Positions 1-9,700 of a DNA stretch of 64,000 nt are shown in pieces (the first letter of the stretch is position 1; each line of letters starts with the position of its first letter). The notes under the pieces are model-generated. The model saw only the letters and a list, made by a program, of their open reading frames with translations, did not search any database and was not told the origin of the DNA. Origin of the DNA: JAUMBM01 sp964441755 (GTDB lineage: Bacteria > Bacteroidota > Bacteroidia > Chitinophagales > Saprospiraceae); contig CAYTVG010000001.1 in the NCBI GenBank assembly GCA_964441755.1, positions 434,001 to 498,000 of the forward strand, given 5' to 3'. Made by a program: the position numbers and the translations under genes.

Positions 1-115
1 TTACCAAGGAAGGTAGGGAGGCGTTGTTTATAAGTCTTAAATCAGTCATCGATGTTTTAACCGGCAATCGACAGTAAGCATTTATCGCCTCATTTTTAAA
101 GTGATCGGCAAGCTT

Positions 116-796
116 ATGGCTACACATCGGTATTCTTATCCTTCACGTATTTACCGGGATTTTTTCTCGATATCCCCCAGTGATTATCATGGGATCATAC
201 GTTTTTTTGAAAGGAATGAGGAAGCGATCAACCGGCTTGCATGGGATGAGCACCAGCAGCTGCTGGAGAAATACGCGGGGGCATTGTTTGCTGTCGGCGA
301 ATATCGCAAATATTTACTGCTGGCAGATATCTTGATTGAGGCGGCATTGGATGAGGCGATGCCTGATGCGCCACCTTTTGAACAACTTCTATTCCGAAAA
401 GCGGCTTCCTATTACCAAATTTCGGCATACGAAGAAGCAAGTCACGTTCTTGAGGAGCTTATTCGCATTCGCCCGGATCACCAGGATGCAAGGTTGTTTT
501 TGCTGAAGGTGCTGGGGAAAAAGCAGCAGCAGTTCAGAGCCAGGTACCTGGCCCTGGCGGTTATACTGGCTGCCTTTGGCAGCCTGCTGTACAGCACTGA
601 ATTGCTGTTTGTGCGGCCCTTCTATGCTATGTATGCTGCCAAAGTCGGGCAATTGCGTATGCTGGTATTGGCTGCTTGTCTAATGAGTTGGCTGGGTGGC
701 AGCGTATATGTTTACCTGAAAAGTTATTACAAAGTAAATTCTTTCATTCTGGCGCAAAAACGCAGAAAACACAAAAGTACGTCGCCGGAAGGATGA
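116..796 (+). CDS. TPR-like protein with two C-terminal membrane segments
   Basis: Not recognised as a named family. The first ~90 residues are charged and helical. Residues ~91-126 (FRKAASYYQISAYEEASHVL, then IRIRPDHQDA) read as one or two tetratricopeptide-like helical pairs. Two hydrophobic segments follow at ~144-165 and ~178-200, and the tail is very basic (QKRRKHK). A GTG five codons upstream (position 101) is an alternative start; the ATG is preferred here, but neither has a Shine-Dalgarno sequence. The gene stands alone, 174 bp before the next one. It may be a small membrane-anchored scaffold with a cytoplasmic N-terminal domain; that is inference. Confidence 0.6.
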   Translation: MATHRYSYPSRIYRDFFSISPSDYHGIIRFFERNEEAINRLAWDEHQQLLEKYAGALFAVGEYRKYLLLADILIEAALDEAMPDAPPFEQLLFRKAASYYQISAYEEASHVLEELIRIRPDHQDARLFLLKVLGKKQQQFRARYLALAVILAAFGSLLYSTELLFVRPFYAMYAAKVGQLRMLVLAACLMSWLGGSVYVYLKSYYKVNSFILAQKRRKHKSTSPEG

Positions 797-970
797 CGAT
801 TTTCTGCCGAAAACATTACATTAGCATGGATGCAGCCCGGGCAACAGCAGGGAGTAGCAGGGTATACGTGCCAAATAAACGTGCCAATATAGTGAGGGGT
901 TTGATAGTTTTTGAATACCTTCGCAGAGTATACAGACGCTGCCCATTTACGTCAGACTAGATTAAATTGT

Positions 971-1876
971 ATGCAACCAACACTAGTTATTCTTGCTGCC
1001 GGTATGGGCAGCCGATACGGAGGTCTCAAGCAGGTCGATGGGGTGGGTCCACACGATGAAGCCATCATCGAGTATTCCGTGTACGATGCTATCCGAGCGG
1101 GTTTTGGCAAAGTAGTGTTTGTCATTCGCAAGGATATTGAAACCCCTTTCAGAGAAAAAATTGGAGATATCTTTGAGGGTAAGATAGCACTCGAATATGT
1201 TTTTCAAGAAAAAGACAGCCTCGTGCCTGCTGGTATCGATGGCTTCAGCCGGGAAAAACCATGGGGTACGGCACATGCTATGCTAGTGGCAAAAACGGCT
1301 GTACAGGAACCTTTTGCAGTAATCAATGCCGATGATTATTATGGTGCGCAGGCCTTCCGTACAATGTATACATTCCTGACAGAAGAATGCAGTCCTTCGC
1401 TCTTCTCTATGGTAGGGTATATCCTTAGAAATACCCTGTCTGATCATGGGGCTGTCAACAGAGGTGTTGCAGCCGTTGACGAGCGGCAGTTGCTTACGCA
1501 GGTCGACGAACGTTTAAAGATAGAGCGCCAGGAGGATGGACAGCCTGCATATCTGGGTGAAGACGGTAAGCGTTATCCGCTGTCTGAGGAAAGTTATGTT
1601 TCCATGAATTTTTGGGGCTTTCACCCCTCAATCTTTGAGGTTACCGAACGGATGTTTGCCGATTTTTGCCATGCCGCGCAATCGTCCGGTAAGGCTGAGT
1701 TCTTAATTCCTTCAGTCGTGGATAGCATGATTAAGGATGGGACGGCAAGCGTTAAAGTACTGTCATGTGAAGACCGATGGTATGGAGTGACCTATCGGGA
1801 GGATAAGCCCGCTGTGGTGTCAGCTTTCGCAGAGCTGGTTCGAAAGGGGCTGTATCCTGAAAATCTCTGGACGTAG
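971..1876 (+). CDS. Sugar-phosphate nucleotidyltransferase family protein
   Basis: A 301-residue protein of the NTP_transferase (GT-A-like) fold. The N-terminus carries the nucleotide-binding signature LAAGMGSRYGGLKQ, with the typical Gly-rich loop and Lys, followed by a mid-domain INADDYYG that supplies the acidic metal-binding residues. Such enzymes join an NTP and a sugar phosphate to give an NDP-sugar; the exact substrate cannot be read from the sequence. The open frame extends 20 codons upstream to 911, but the LAAG motif normally lies within the first ~12 residues, so the ATG at 971 is chosen. A weak promoter-like TACCTTCG sits at 916-923. The gene is single, with no sugar-pathway neighbours. 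Confidence 0.85.
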   Translation: MQPTLVILAAGMGSRYGGLKQVDGVGPHDEAIIEYSVYDAIRAGFGKVVFVIRKDIETPFREKIGDIFEGKIALEYVFQEKDSLVPAGIDGFSREKPWGTAHAMLVAKTAVQEPFAVINADDYYGAQAFRTMYTFLTEECSPSLFSMVGYILRNTLSDHGAVNRGVAAVDERQLLTQVDERLKIERQEDGQPAYLGEDGKRYPLSEESYVSMNFWGFHPSIFEVTERMFADFCHAAQSSGKAEFLIPSVVDSMIKDGTASVKVLSCEDRWYGVTYREDKPAVVSAFAELVRKGLYPENLWT

Positions 1877-2172
1877 TTGCTGCCGTTAGCAAGCCCAAAA
1901 TTGTCGGTTATACAACAAATGAATGCAATCAACTGATAGTTAGTTTTTTGTACATTAAGCTATGTATCTCGGGATGCATGAAGAATCCAACATATCGATA
2001 TTTGGCTATCGAAATGATCGGTGTTTTGTTTCTGGCAACAAATTTTATTCTATTTTTGAACCAATTTGAAGTAGGGGTGTCAGTCGGTAATTTTTCATAG
2101 GAATTCTCGATGCGAGCTGATGTCCCCAAAAGATCATTTTCATCAGCACTTATTTTTTTCAAAATCATCAGT
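1877..2172. other. Intergenic region, AT-rich leader of the T9SS gene
   Basis: About 296 bp with no supportable gene. The second half holds a promoter-like pair (2065-2095) and a short leader before the ATG at 2173. The longer frame that enters from 2110 has no signal-peptide character before residue 22 and is treated as leader. Confidence 0.5.
2065..2095 (+). promoter_or_regulatory. Bacteroidota-type promoter candidate
   Basis: TTTG at 2065-2068, a 19-nt spacer and TAATTTTT at 2088-2095. This is one mismatch from the Bacteroidota consensus TTTG-N(19-21)-TAnnTTTG. It lies ~75 nt upstream of the ATG of the Omp28-like gene. Confidence 0.5.
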
Positions 2173-4191
2173 ATGCGAAAATTATTACTCCTTCTAGCGG
2201 CTTTTCTGCCCGTTCTGCTTTGGAGCCAGGCTCAGCGCATGGTATTGATTGAAGAGTTTACCAATGCATCCTGCGGCCCTTGTGCTTCTCAGAATCCGGC
2301 TTTCAACGCTTTGTTGGCAGCCAACACGGACAAAGTGATTGCCATCAAGTACCAGGCTGCATTCCCGGGCTTCGACCCCATGAACGTAGCTAACCCTCAG
2401 CAGGTTAGTACACGTGGTAACTACTATGGATTAAATGGCGTGCCAACGGCCTGGATCGATGGCATTTTGCCTGATAACAATTATGGTGGTGGCGTAGGTG
2501 CCTGGAACATCACGTCAACCAGCGGATATGCCGGCGGTCCTTACGGTTACAATCAGGCAGCAATGGACTATGCTGCTAACCAGCCAACGCCCATCAGCAT
2601 CCGGCTTTCACACAGCCTGAGCGCTGATTTGAGCACTGTAACCATCAACGCAGTGGTAAAGAATGTCAGCAGCCAGAATTTCGCTGTTACCGGCGGACGT
2701 TTCCATGTGGTATTGATGGAGCGTAACATAGAGTTCCCTATCGCGCCGGGTAGCAACGGAGAAACCGAATTCTCCAATGTAATGCGCCGGATGTACCCGG
2801 ATGCAAACGGTACACAGCTCAATACACTGGCAGCTGGCGATAGCCTTATATTCAACTTTACAGAGGCAATCCCGGATTATCTCTACGATCTTCGCGAGAT
2901 TTCTGTAGCAGCTTTCCTGCAGGACAACACTGACAAGCGCGTCTATCAGGCAGCTTACAGTGAGCCTCAGGAGATTGAAGGTTCTCTGGACGTTGCTTTT
3001 GGCGAAAACCTGACAACACCACCTACCTCGCTCTGCGGTGCAAGCATTACGCCTACGGTTGAGGTTTTCAACAATGGTGGCGATGCTATCACGAGCATGA
3101 CAATAGGTGTTAACTTCAATGACGAGCTGGCAGCTACCGAAACATGGTCAGGACAGCTCGCTCCGGGAGCAACTGTCGAAATTGCTTTCGATGAGGTTAA
3201 CCTGCCGGGCGGCTCAACACGCGTTTCCTTTACGGTCGTTGATGTAAACAATGGTGCTACCGACCTCAACCGTCTCAACAACGAAACACCGGTAGTTACC
3301 TACTCTTCTATCGCCGAAGAGGTATACGGTACCAATATTCAGGAGGACAATGAAGGTTACATCGGTACGTATCCAACCATCGCAGTCGTAGAAGAGCCCA
3401 TCCCTAATGGTTCTTTTGGTGATGGTACTTTTCTTTCACTGCAGCGTTCCGATCTGACAAGCTCCGCCGGTGATCCGGTGGGTGGCTACGGACAGAGTGC
3501 GCGCTCACTGTTTGTCAACTTTTATCAGTGGAATCCGGCAGAGTCTAACGCACAGGCTGCCGGTACAATGACGTATCCAAAGCTTGACTTCTCTACACAG
3601 ACGAATGTTCACCTGAAGTTTGATCGCTCGCACGCTCGCTACCAGACATCCAACGATCGCCTGCAGGTATTGGTTTCTACTGACTGCGGAGCTACCTGGA
3701 CAGTTGTATATAACAAGGCGGGTGCCACTCTGGCTACGCGTCCTGCACAAACGAACTTTTATGTTCCGCCGGCCAACGGCTGGGCAACAGACTCTATCAG
3801 CCTGGCTGCGTATCAGGGTCAGGGAGAGGTCAATATTCAGTTCAAAGTGCTTTCTGACTGGGGTAACAACCTGTACATCGATAATATCAACGTACTGGGT
3901 ACACCTGTAGGAACCAACGATCTTGAGAACTTGCTGGCTGGTAAGGTAGCGGTGTTCCCCAATCCTGTCAGCGCAGTTGCCAATATCGAATTCGAGCTGG
4001 TGGAAGCTACGCCAGTGACGATTGAGATTCTCAATATCAACGGTCAGGTGGTTACGGTGCTGGATCAACAGCGTGACTATGCAGCCGGTCAGTATATTCG
4101 CAATTGGAATCCTGAGAATGCAGGTGTTTACTTTGCACGCATCCGTACTAAACTTGGTGAAACTACCAAGCGTATCGTGGTGACGAAGTAA
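2173..4191 (+). CDS. Omp28-like thioredoxin-fold protein with T9SS sorting domain
   Basis: A 672-residue secreted protein. It starts with a clear signal peptide (MRKLLLLLAAFLPVLLWSQA), which is why the ATG at 2173 is preferred over the upstream start at 2110. A thioredoxin-like domain follows, with EEFTNASCGPC (a CxxC pair) and, ~70 residues later, LNGVPTAWIDG resembling the cis-Pro loop; this is the Omp28-related arrangement. The middle contains beta-sandwich-like repeats. The C-terminus is a type A T9SS sorting domain: VFPNPVSAVANIEF, then INGQVV, NPENAGVYFARI and a basic KRIVVTK end. It is probably exported through T9SS and anchored or released at the surface. A strong hairpin terminator follows. 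It forms a gene pair with the next T9SS gene, and that pair recurs at 17.3-20.1 kb. Confidence 0.88.
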   Translation: MRKLLLLLAAFLPVLLWSQAQRMVLIEEFTNASCGPCASQNPAFNALLAANTDKVIAIKYQAAFPGFDPMNVANPQQVSTRGNYYGLNGVPTAWIDGILPDNNYGGGVGAWNITSTSGYAGGPYGYNQAAMDYAANQPTPISIRLSHSLSADLSTVTINAVVKNVSSQNFAVTGGRFHVVLMERNIEFPIAPGSNGETEFSNVMRRMYPDANGTQLNTLAAGDSLIFNFTEAIPDYLYDLREISVAAFLQDNTDKRVYQAAYSEPQEIEGSLDVAFGENLTTPPTSLCGASITPTVEVFNNGGDAITSMTIGVNFNDELAATETWSGQLAPGATVEIAFDEVNLPGGSTRVSFTVVDVNNGATDLNRLNNETPVVTYSSIAEEVYGTNIQEDNEGYIGTYPTIAVVEEPIPNGSFGDGTFLSLQRSDLTSSAGDPVGGYGQSARSLFVNFYQWNPAESNAQAAGTMTYPKLDFSTQTNVHLKFDRSHARYQTSNDRLQVLVSTDCGATWTVVYNKAGATLATRPAQTNFYVPPANGWATDSISLAAYQGQGEVNIQFKVLSDWGNNLYIDNINVLGTPVGTNDLENLLAGKVAVFPNPVSAVANIEFELVEATPVTIEILNINGQVVTVLDQQRDYAAGQYIRNWNPENAGVYFARIRTKLGETTKRIVVTK

Positions 4192-4220
4192 TCGTCCTCA
4201 TGTGACAGAAGTACGATCAA

Positions 4221-4260
4221 AGCAAGGGGGGGAGCGGTGTAAAGCCGCTCCCCCCTTGCT
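4221..4260. terminator. Strong G/C-rich hairpin terminator
   Basis: AGCAAGGGGGG-AGCGG pairs with CCGCTCCCCCCTTGCT across a 7-nt loop, with one extra G. It lies 30 bp past the stop of the Omp28-like gene and separates it from its small partner gene. The T-run after it is poor (GTTTGGGTT). Confidence 0.75.
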
Positions 4261-4333
4261 GTTTGGGTTGAGATGGCTGTATCGGGCTTATACATATATC
4301 GGCAGTCGGCCAACCGACGCTCCAAGTCAATTG

Positions 4334-4365
4334 TTGTGGTAATGAGAGAAAATTCATTACTTTTA
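4334..4365 (+). promoter_or_regulatory. Promoter candidate for the small T9SS gene
   Basis: TTG at 4334-4336, a 21-nt spacer and TACTTTTA at 4358-4365, one mismatch from TAnnTTTG. It is 38 nt before the ATG, which suggests the small partner is transcribed separately from the gene upstream. Confidence 0.4.
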
Positions 4366-4403
4366 CTGTTGGAAATTCAATTCTTTACCTCAAAGAAGTA
4401 AAC

Positions 4404-5081
4404 ATGAGAAAAAATATACTCCTTCTGGCATGTTTGTTGTTAACGGTGGTATTAGGGGCACAGTCTTCACCCATTGTCATCAACCCCAATCCGGTCGTTG
4501 TTACAGGCATCACTCCAGCCGCTTTCGAAGGTGTTGGCCATTCGTTTGCTATCAATAATACCAATACAGGCTTTGTTGCTCGCTGGAGGCGTACGGTTGT
4601 GCAGATGACAGACGGATGGCAGAGCGCTATTTGTGATAAAAATGTGTGCTATTTTCCTTCCGTGAGTACCCAGACGTTCCAGTTTAATCCCGGAGAAGAG
4701 GCTCGGGTTGACGTACATGTGTACCCAGGGGGTGTGCAAGGTTCTGCCCTGATCGAAATTCAGGTGTTCAATACCACCGATACAACACAGTCTGCGGTGG
4801 GTGTATACTATTTCAACCAGTCTCCGACAGGTGTAACCGAGGTACAGCAGGATTGGGTGAAAGTCTACCCCAACCCGACAGATGGCTTGTTTACCATCGC
4901 GGGTGCTGAGGAGGTTGGCCGAGTGGATATTTTTAACCAGGCCGGACAGCTTGTACGTCAGTTTGTATACGGCGAAAACCAATGGTACTCGCTCACGGGA
5001 CTGCCGCGGGGATCTTACACAGTGAGATTAATCTCTACGAGCGGACAGGCAGTTGTGACGCGTCTGATGAATAAATATTAA
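4404..5081 (+). CDS. Small T9SS-exported protein, partner of the Omp28-like gene
   Basis: 225 residues: signal peptide (MRKNILLLACLLLTVVLGAQ), a single ~115-residue beta-rich domain, and a T9SS sorting domain (VKVYPNPTDGLFTI, then NQAGQLV, LPRGSYTVRL). The central domain has ARWRRTVVQMTDGW followed by ICDKNVC, an arrangement also found in the protein at 19333-20100 (RVRWDKVIVRLPTGW, then VCDNN), so the two are paralogues. It looks like an immunoglobulin-like surface domain; no enzyme motif was found. The C-x4-C in this copy is reduced to a single Cys in the paralogue. The stop is 1 bp before the next gene, so the Nramp-like gene is probably cotranscribed. Confidence 0.78.
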   Translation: MRKNILLLACLLLTVVLGAQSSPIVINPNPVVVTGITPAAFEGVGHSFAINNTNTGFVARWRRTVVQMTDGWQSAICDKNVCYFPSVSTQTFQFNPGEEARVDVHVYPGGVQGSALIEIQVFNTTDTTQSAVGVYYFNQSPTGVTEVQQDWVKVYPNPTDGLFTIAGAEEVGRVDIFNQAGQLVRQFVYGENQWYSLTGLPRGSYTVRLISTSGQAVVTRLMNKY

Positions 5082-5082
5082 T

Positions 5083-6408
5083 ATGGGGCAATCCGGCAGC
5101 ACTACAAATACATGGGGTCTGCGGTTGCGGGCAACATTTTTTTGGTCAGTGATTGCCGCCGCTTTTATAGGTCCCGGTACCGTGACCACAGCAGCGAGTG
5201 CAGGATCCAACTTTGGGCTGTCGCTGTTGTGGTCACTGCTTTTTTCGGTATTTGCCACCATTGTTTTGCAGGAGACAGCAGCCCGGATTTCTCAGGCATC
5301 GGGTATGGGCTTAGGAAGCCTGATTGCAAAGCGTTATGCGGGTAGCGGTCGCTGGTTGTCGCGTATGTTATTTGTAGCGATTGCAATTGGCTGTGCGGCC
5401 TATCAGGCAGGCAATATGCTGGGTGCTATGGCTGGACTGAAACTGTTATGGCCTGTTCAAAATCATTGGGCAATTGTGCTCGGAGGCCTGGTAGCGGGTC
5501 TTTTGTGGTCGGGCAACCATAGAAAAATTACTTTTTGGCTGGGTATTGCAGTAGCGTTGATGGGCATGGCTTTCATCGTTGTTGGCTTCGGTTCAGGGGT
5601 TCGTCATGAAGAAATAATGGCTGGATTGGTACCCGGCGTAACAGATGAAGTGGTGCCTGTTGTTATGGCACTCATTGGCACTACCATTGTTCCGTACAAT
5701 TTATTTCTGGCTTCAGGCTTGCGCCATCGCCAGCAACTGAGTGATATGCGCTGGGGTATCGCATTGAGTGTGATCTTTGGCGGGATTATTACTTTCGCAA
5801 TTTTGTTGGCGGGCAGGCAGGTATCGGGTAGCTTCAGTTTTGAGGCACTGGCTGCAGCTGTGTCCGGGCAGCTGGGTAATTGGGGGGGGATTGCTGTAGG
5901 GTTCGGCTTGTTGGCTGCCGGCTTTACATCTGCAGTAACCGCTCCGCTGGCGGCAGCCGTAACGGCGCAGGCACTTTTTGGGGATACAGGGACGGGGAGC
6001 TGGTCGGGGCGGTCGTGGGCATTTCGGTCTGTGTGGATAAGCATACTTCTGATAGGTACCGTTTTGGCCTCTCTACAGATTAAACCTATACCCGCTATCA
6101 TCGCTGCTCAGGCGATGAATGCTGTTGTACTTCCTTTGGCTGCGATCTTTACATTTCTGGCAGCCAATGATCATAAATTATTGTCAACAGCCGCCAACGG
6201 GCCTACTGCCAATGTTCTTTCAATCGCTATTATAGGGCTAACCAGCTTTTTGGCGTTGTATCAACTGCACCTGGCCGTTGCCGCTGTATGGCCACAGCTA
6301 AAACCTCAGCAGTATGAAGTCCATGCCGGTATTGCTTTTATTGTCGCAGTCGCATTGTGGGTAAAAATCTGGAAAACTGCTAAAAAGGGTATACAAACTA
6401 TACAGTAA
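5083..6408 (+). CDS. Divergent Nramp-family transporter lacking the canonical metal site
   Basis: A 441-residue polytopic membrane protein with about eleven hydrophobic segments and the Nramp layout. The TM1 motif normally reading DPGN is FIGPGTVTTA here, and the TM6 motif normally reading MPH is TTIVPYN. The three metal-coordinating side chains of characterised Nramps (Asp and Asn of TM1, Met of TM6) are therefore replaced by Gly, Thr and Val, and the conserved His by Tyr. Family membership is clear from the Gly/Pro pattern and topology. The substrate is unlikely to be bound as in Mn2+/Fe2+ Nramps. The ATG lies 1 bp after the preceding stop, so it may be translationally coupled. It may represent an Nramp-related subfamily of other or unknown specificity. 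Confidence 0.82.
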   Translation: MGQSGSTTNTWGLRLRATFFWSVIAAAFIGPGTVTTAASAGSNFGLSLLWSLLFSVFATIVLQETAARISQASGMGLGSLIAKRYAGSGRWLSRMLFVAIAIGCAAYQAGNMLGAMAGLKLLWPVQNHWAIVLGGLVAGLLWSGNHRKITFWLGIAVALMGMAFIVVGFGSGVRHEEIMAGLVPGVTDEVVPVVMALIGTTIVPYNLFLASGLRHRQQLSDMRWGIALSVIFGGIITFAILLAGRQVSGSFSFEALAAAVSGQLGNWGGIAVGFGLLAAGFTSAVTAPLAAAVTAQALFGDTGTGSWSGRSWAFRSVWISILLIGTVLASLQIKPIPAIIAAQAMNAVVLPLAAIFTFLAANDHKLLSTAANGPTANVLSIAIIGLTSFLALYQLHLAVAAVWPQLKPQQYEVHAGIAFIVAVALWVKIWKTAKKGIQTIQ

Positions 6409-6707
6409 CGGCACTTGCTCTTACAGAGCCTGAGGTTGCTTTACCATTCCGCCGATTTCTTATCCAGGTAGTGAATACAGCGCTGCTCAGGAAAAGAGAT
6501 TTCTCGGTGTACTTGCTAGTTGCGTTGTATGGCATTTTCCCTTATATTGCGGTTTTGTTGTGCAGGCCTGCCAGACTCAAGGCTCGTTTTCTGTCATTTT
6601 TTTGTAACACAGACAGGCATTTACACGTATGAGAAAAAAATGTCTGCCCTATTTAACTTTTCGACAGCTAAAACAGTTATTAACGGGTGAATTAAAGGGA
6701 GGTGACA

Positions 6708-9700
6708 ATGCTTACAAGTAATAATAATTACCAGTTGCTCATCGAGAAGCTGGATCAGTTTATACGCAAATACTATATAAACCAGATTATCCGCGGTAGT
6801 CTGTACAGTATAGGTTTGGTGCTGGGACTTTTTCTCCTGGCCAACCTGGTAGAGTATTTTTTTTATCTCTCTCCTCTCCCCCGACAGTTGATGGTATACT
6901 CCTTTTCCGGAGTCAGTATGTTGGCCTTGTACGGCTGGCTTCTAAAGCCAACAGCCAATTATTTTAGGCTGGGAGATGTCATCAGCCACGAGCAGGCAGC
7001 TTCCATCATCGGAACGCATTTTGCGGATGTACAGGATAAGCTGCTAAATATCCTTCAGCTCAAAAATATGGCTGGGCAGGTTTCTGAAAAGGACTTGATT
7101 CTGGCCAGTATAGAGCAAAAATCTGAAGAAATAAAACTGGTTCCCTTTCAGGCAGCTATAGATTTGTCCGTCAACCGAAAGTATGTCAAGTATGCGCTAC
7201 CTCCGCTTTTGCTGCTACTGGCTCTTTTGGTGGCTGCACCCAGCATCATTCGCGATAGTACCAACAGGTTAATCCACGTCCGACAGGAGTTTCTTCGGCC
7301 GGCACCTTTTCGTTTCCTGATAGCGGAAGAACAGTTGAAAGTCGTACAGTTTGGGGACTATGTGCTGGAGGTGAAAATTGAGGGCAATGAGTTACCCAAC
7401 GAAGTATATATCGATGTAGATAATTATCAGTACCGACTTGTTAAGGAGGCGGCAGATCGTTTCACATATCGATTTAGTAATGTGCAGGAGTCTGTTGATT
7501 TTCAGATTTTTTCAAGTGGTGTAGCTTCAGCCGAGTACGAGCTGGAAGTGCTGAAAAAACCGAATATTGCTAGTTTTGAAGTAAAGATTAATTATCCTGC
7601 TTATACAGGCCGGGCAGATGAGACGCTCAATAATATCGGAGACCTGACTTTACCCGCGGGAACAGTGGTTGACTGGGTGTTCAACGCCTTTTACACGGAT
7701 CGTATAGAGTTGCGGTTCGATGGGGACAATAAAACGGTAGATGCACGTCGCTTTGCAGCAGAATTGTTTGGCTATCAGCGCAAAGTGATGAGAGATGAAT
7801 CCTATCAGCTGTTTGTTTCCAATGGTAGCCTTCCTCGTGCTGATTCGGTGGCTTACCGCCTCACTGTTATACCTGATTTGTATCCTGAGATTAGTGTTGA
7901 AAAAATACAGGATAGTACGGATCGTCGACTGCTTTATTTCTTAGGGGATGCTTCTGATGACTACGGGCTTGTAAGTCTCTCATTTAATTATCAGCTTACG
8001 CAGGCCAACGGAAAAGCAGCTCCGCTCGCTAAAGTTCCGCTTGCCAAACCACAGGGGCGGCAGCTGCGCTACAATCATACGTTTGATATTGGTCAGCTTG
8101 GCCTCAAGCCGGGAGATGAGCTCACGTATTATTTCGAGGTATATGACAATGACGCAGTCAGCGGCAATAAACCCTCCCGCACGGGTACTATGACCTTCAG
8201 GATGCCTTCGGTGGAGGAGTTTGAAGCAATGAATGAAAAGAATGAGCAGCAAATCAAAAAAGAGCTTGAAAATGCACTCAATGAGGCGCGCAAGCTCCAG
8301 AATGATATGCAGGATCTTCGGGATGAGCTGATTCAGAAAAAAGAGCTGGATTGGCAAACGCGTAAGGAGATGGAAAATCTTCTCCAACGACAGCAGCAAA
8401 TTGAGGAACAGTTGCAACAGGCCCGGGAAAAATTTGAAGAAAATCTGCAAAACCAGTCGGAGTATCAGGAAATGGACTCCCGGATTCAGGAAAAGCAGGA
8501 ACAGCTTCAGAAATTATTCGAAGAGGCCATTAGTGAGGAGATGAAGGAACTCATGCGCCAGATTGAAGAGTTGATGCAGGAGCTCGAAAAAGATCAGGTA
8601 CTGGAAATGATGGATCAGATGGAGCTCAATGATGAAGAATTGGAGAGCGAACTCGACCGACTGTTGGAGCTGTATAAACAGCTCGAGTTGGAGAGCGAAA
8701 TGACCCAGACCATCGACCAATTGCAAAAATTGGCTGAGCAACAGGAGCAGCTCAGCGAGCAAACGCAAGAGCAGTCCAAATCTCAGGAACAGCTACAGCA
8801 GGAGCAGGAACGCATCAATGATGCCTTCGACCGTCTTCAGGAGAAGATGGATGAAATGATGCAGAAAAACGAGGAACTGGAGAACCCCCTCCAAATGGAC
8901 GAACGTCAGGAGGAACGCCAGGAGATCGAAAAAAATCTGGAACAAAGTCAACAACAGCTTCAACAAAAGCAAAATAATAACGCCAGCCGCTCGCAGAAGA
9001 ATGCCGCTCAGAAAATGAAGGATATGGCCAATTCCATGCAAAATCAAATGCAGTCGGGCGAAATGGAGCAGATGGAGGAGGACATGGCTTCGCTGCGACA
9101 GTTGTTGGAAAATTTGGTGGGTCTTTCTTTTGAACAGGAGGACCTGATGAAAAATATTCAACGTACGCAGATTAATACGCCGGCCTATACAACCTTGACG
9201 CAGCGGCAGTTTAAACTCAATGATGATTTCGAACTTATAGAGGATAGCTTGCAGGCGCTCGCCAAGCGCGTTATGCAAATCGAATCTTTTGTAACCGAAA
9301 AAGTGACCGAAATCAAAGGGAATATGCGTGCATCAGTGGGCGAACTCGAAGAACGAAGGAAACCACAGGCAGCAGATCGCCAGCAGAGAACAATGAAGAA
9401 TGTCAATGATCTTGCCCTCATGCTTAGCGAAGTGATGAACCAGATGCAGCAGCAGATGTCCGGAATGATGTCTGGTAATCAAATGTGCAACAAACCCGAC
9501 GGCAAAGGGCAGGGACGAAAGCCTACCGATAAAATAAGCCAGGGACAGCAACAGCTCAACCAGCAACTACAGCAATTGCGCGAGCGTATGCAGCAGGGCA
9601 AAGGAGCACCGGGAAGCCGTGAATTTGCAGAAATGGCCGCACGACAGGCTGCGCTCAGAAAGGCACTAAGAGAAAAGCAGCAGGAGCTTCAGCGACAGGG

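Noticed and set aside
3505..4068. 187-codon - strand frame inside the Omp28-like gene
   Set aside because: Shadow of the T9SS gene; no signal peptide, domain or promoter.
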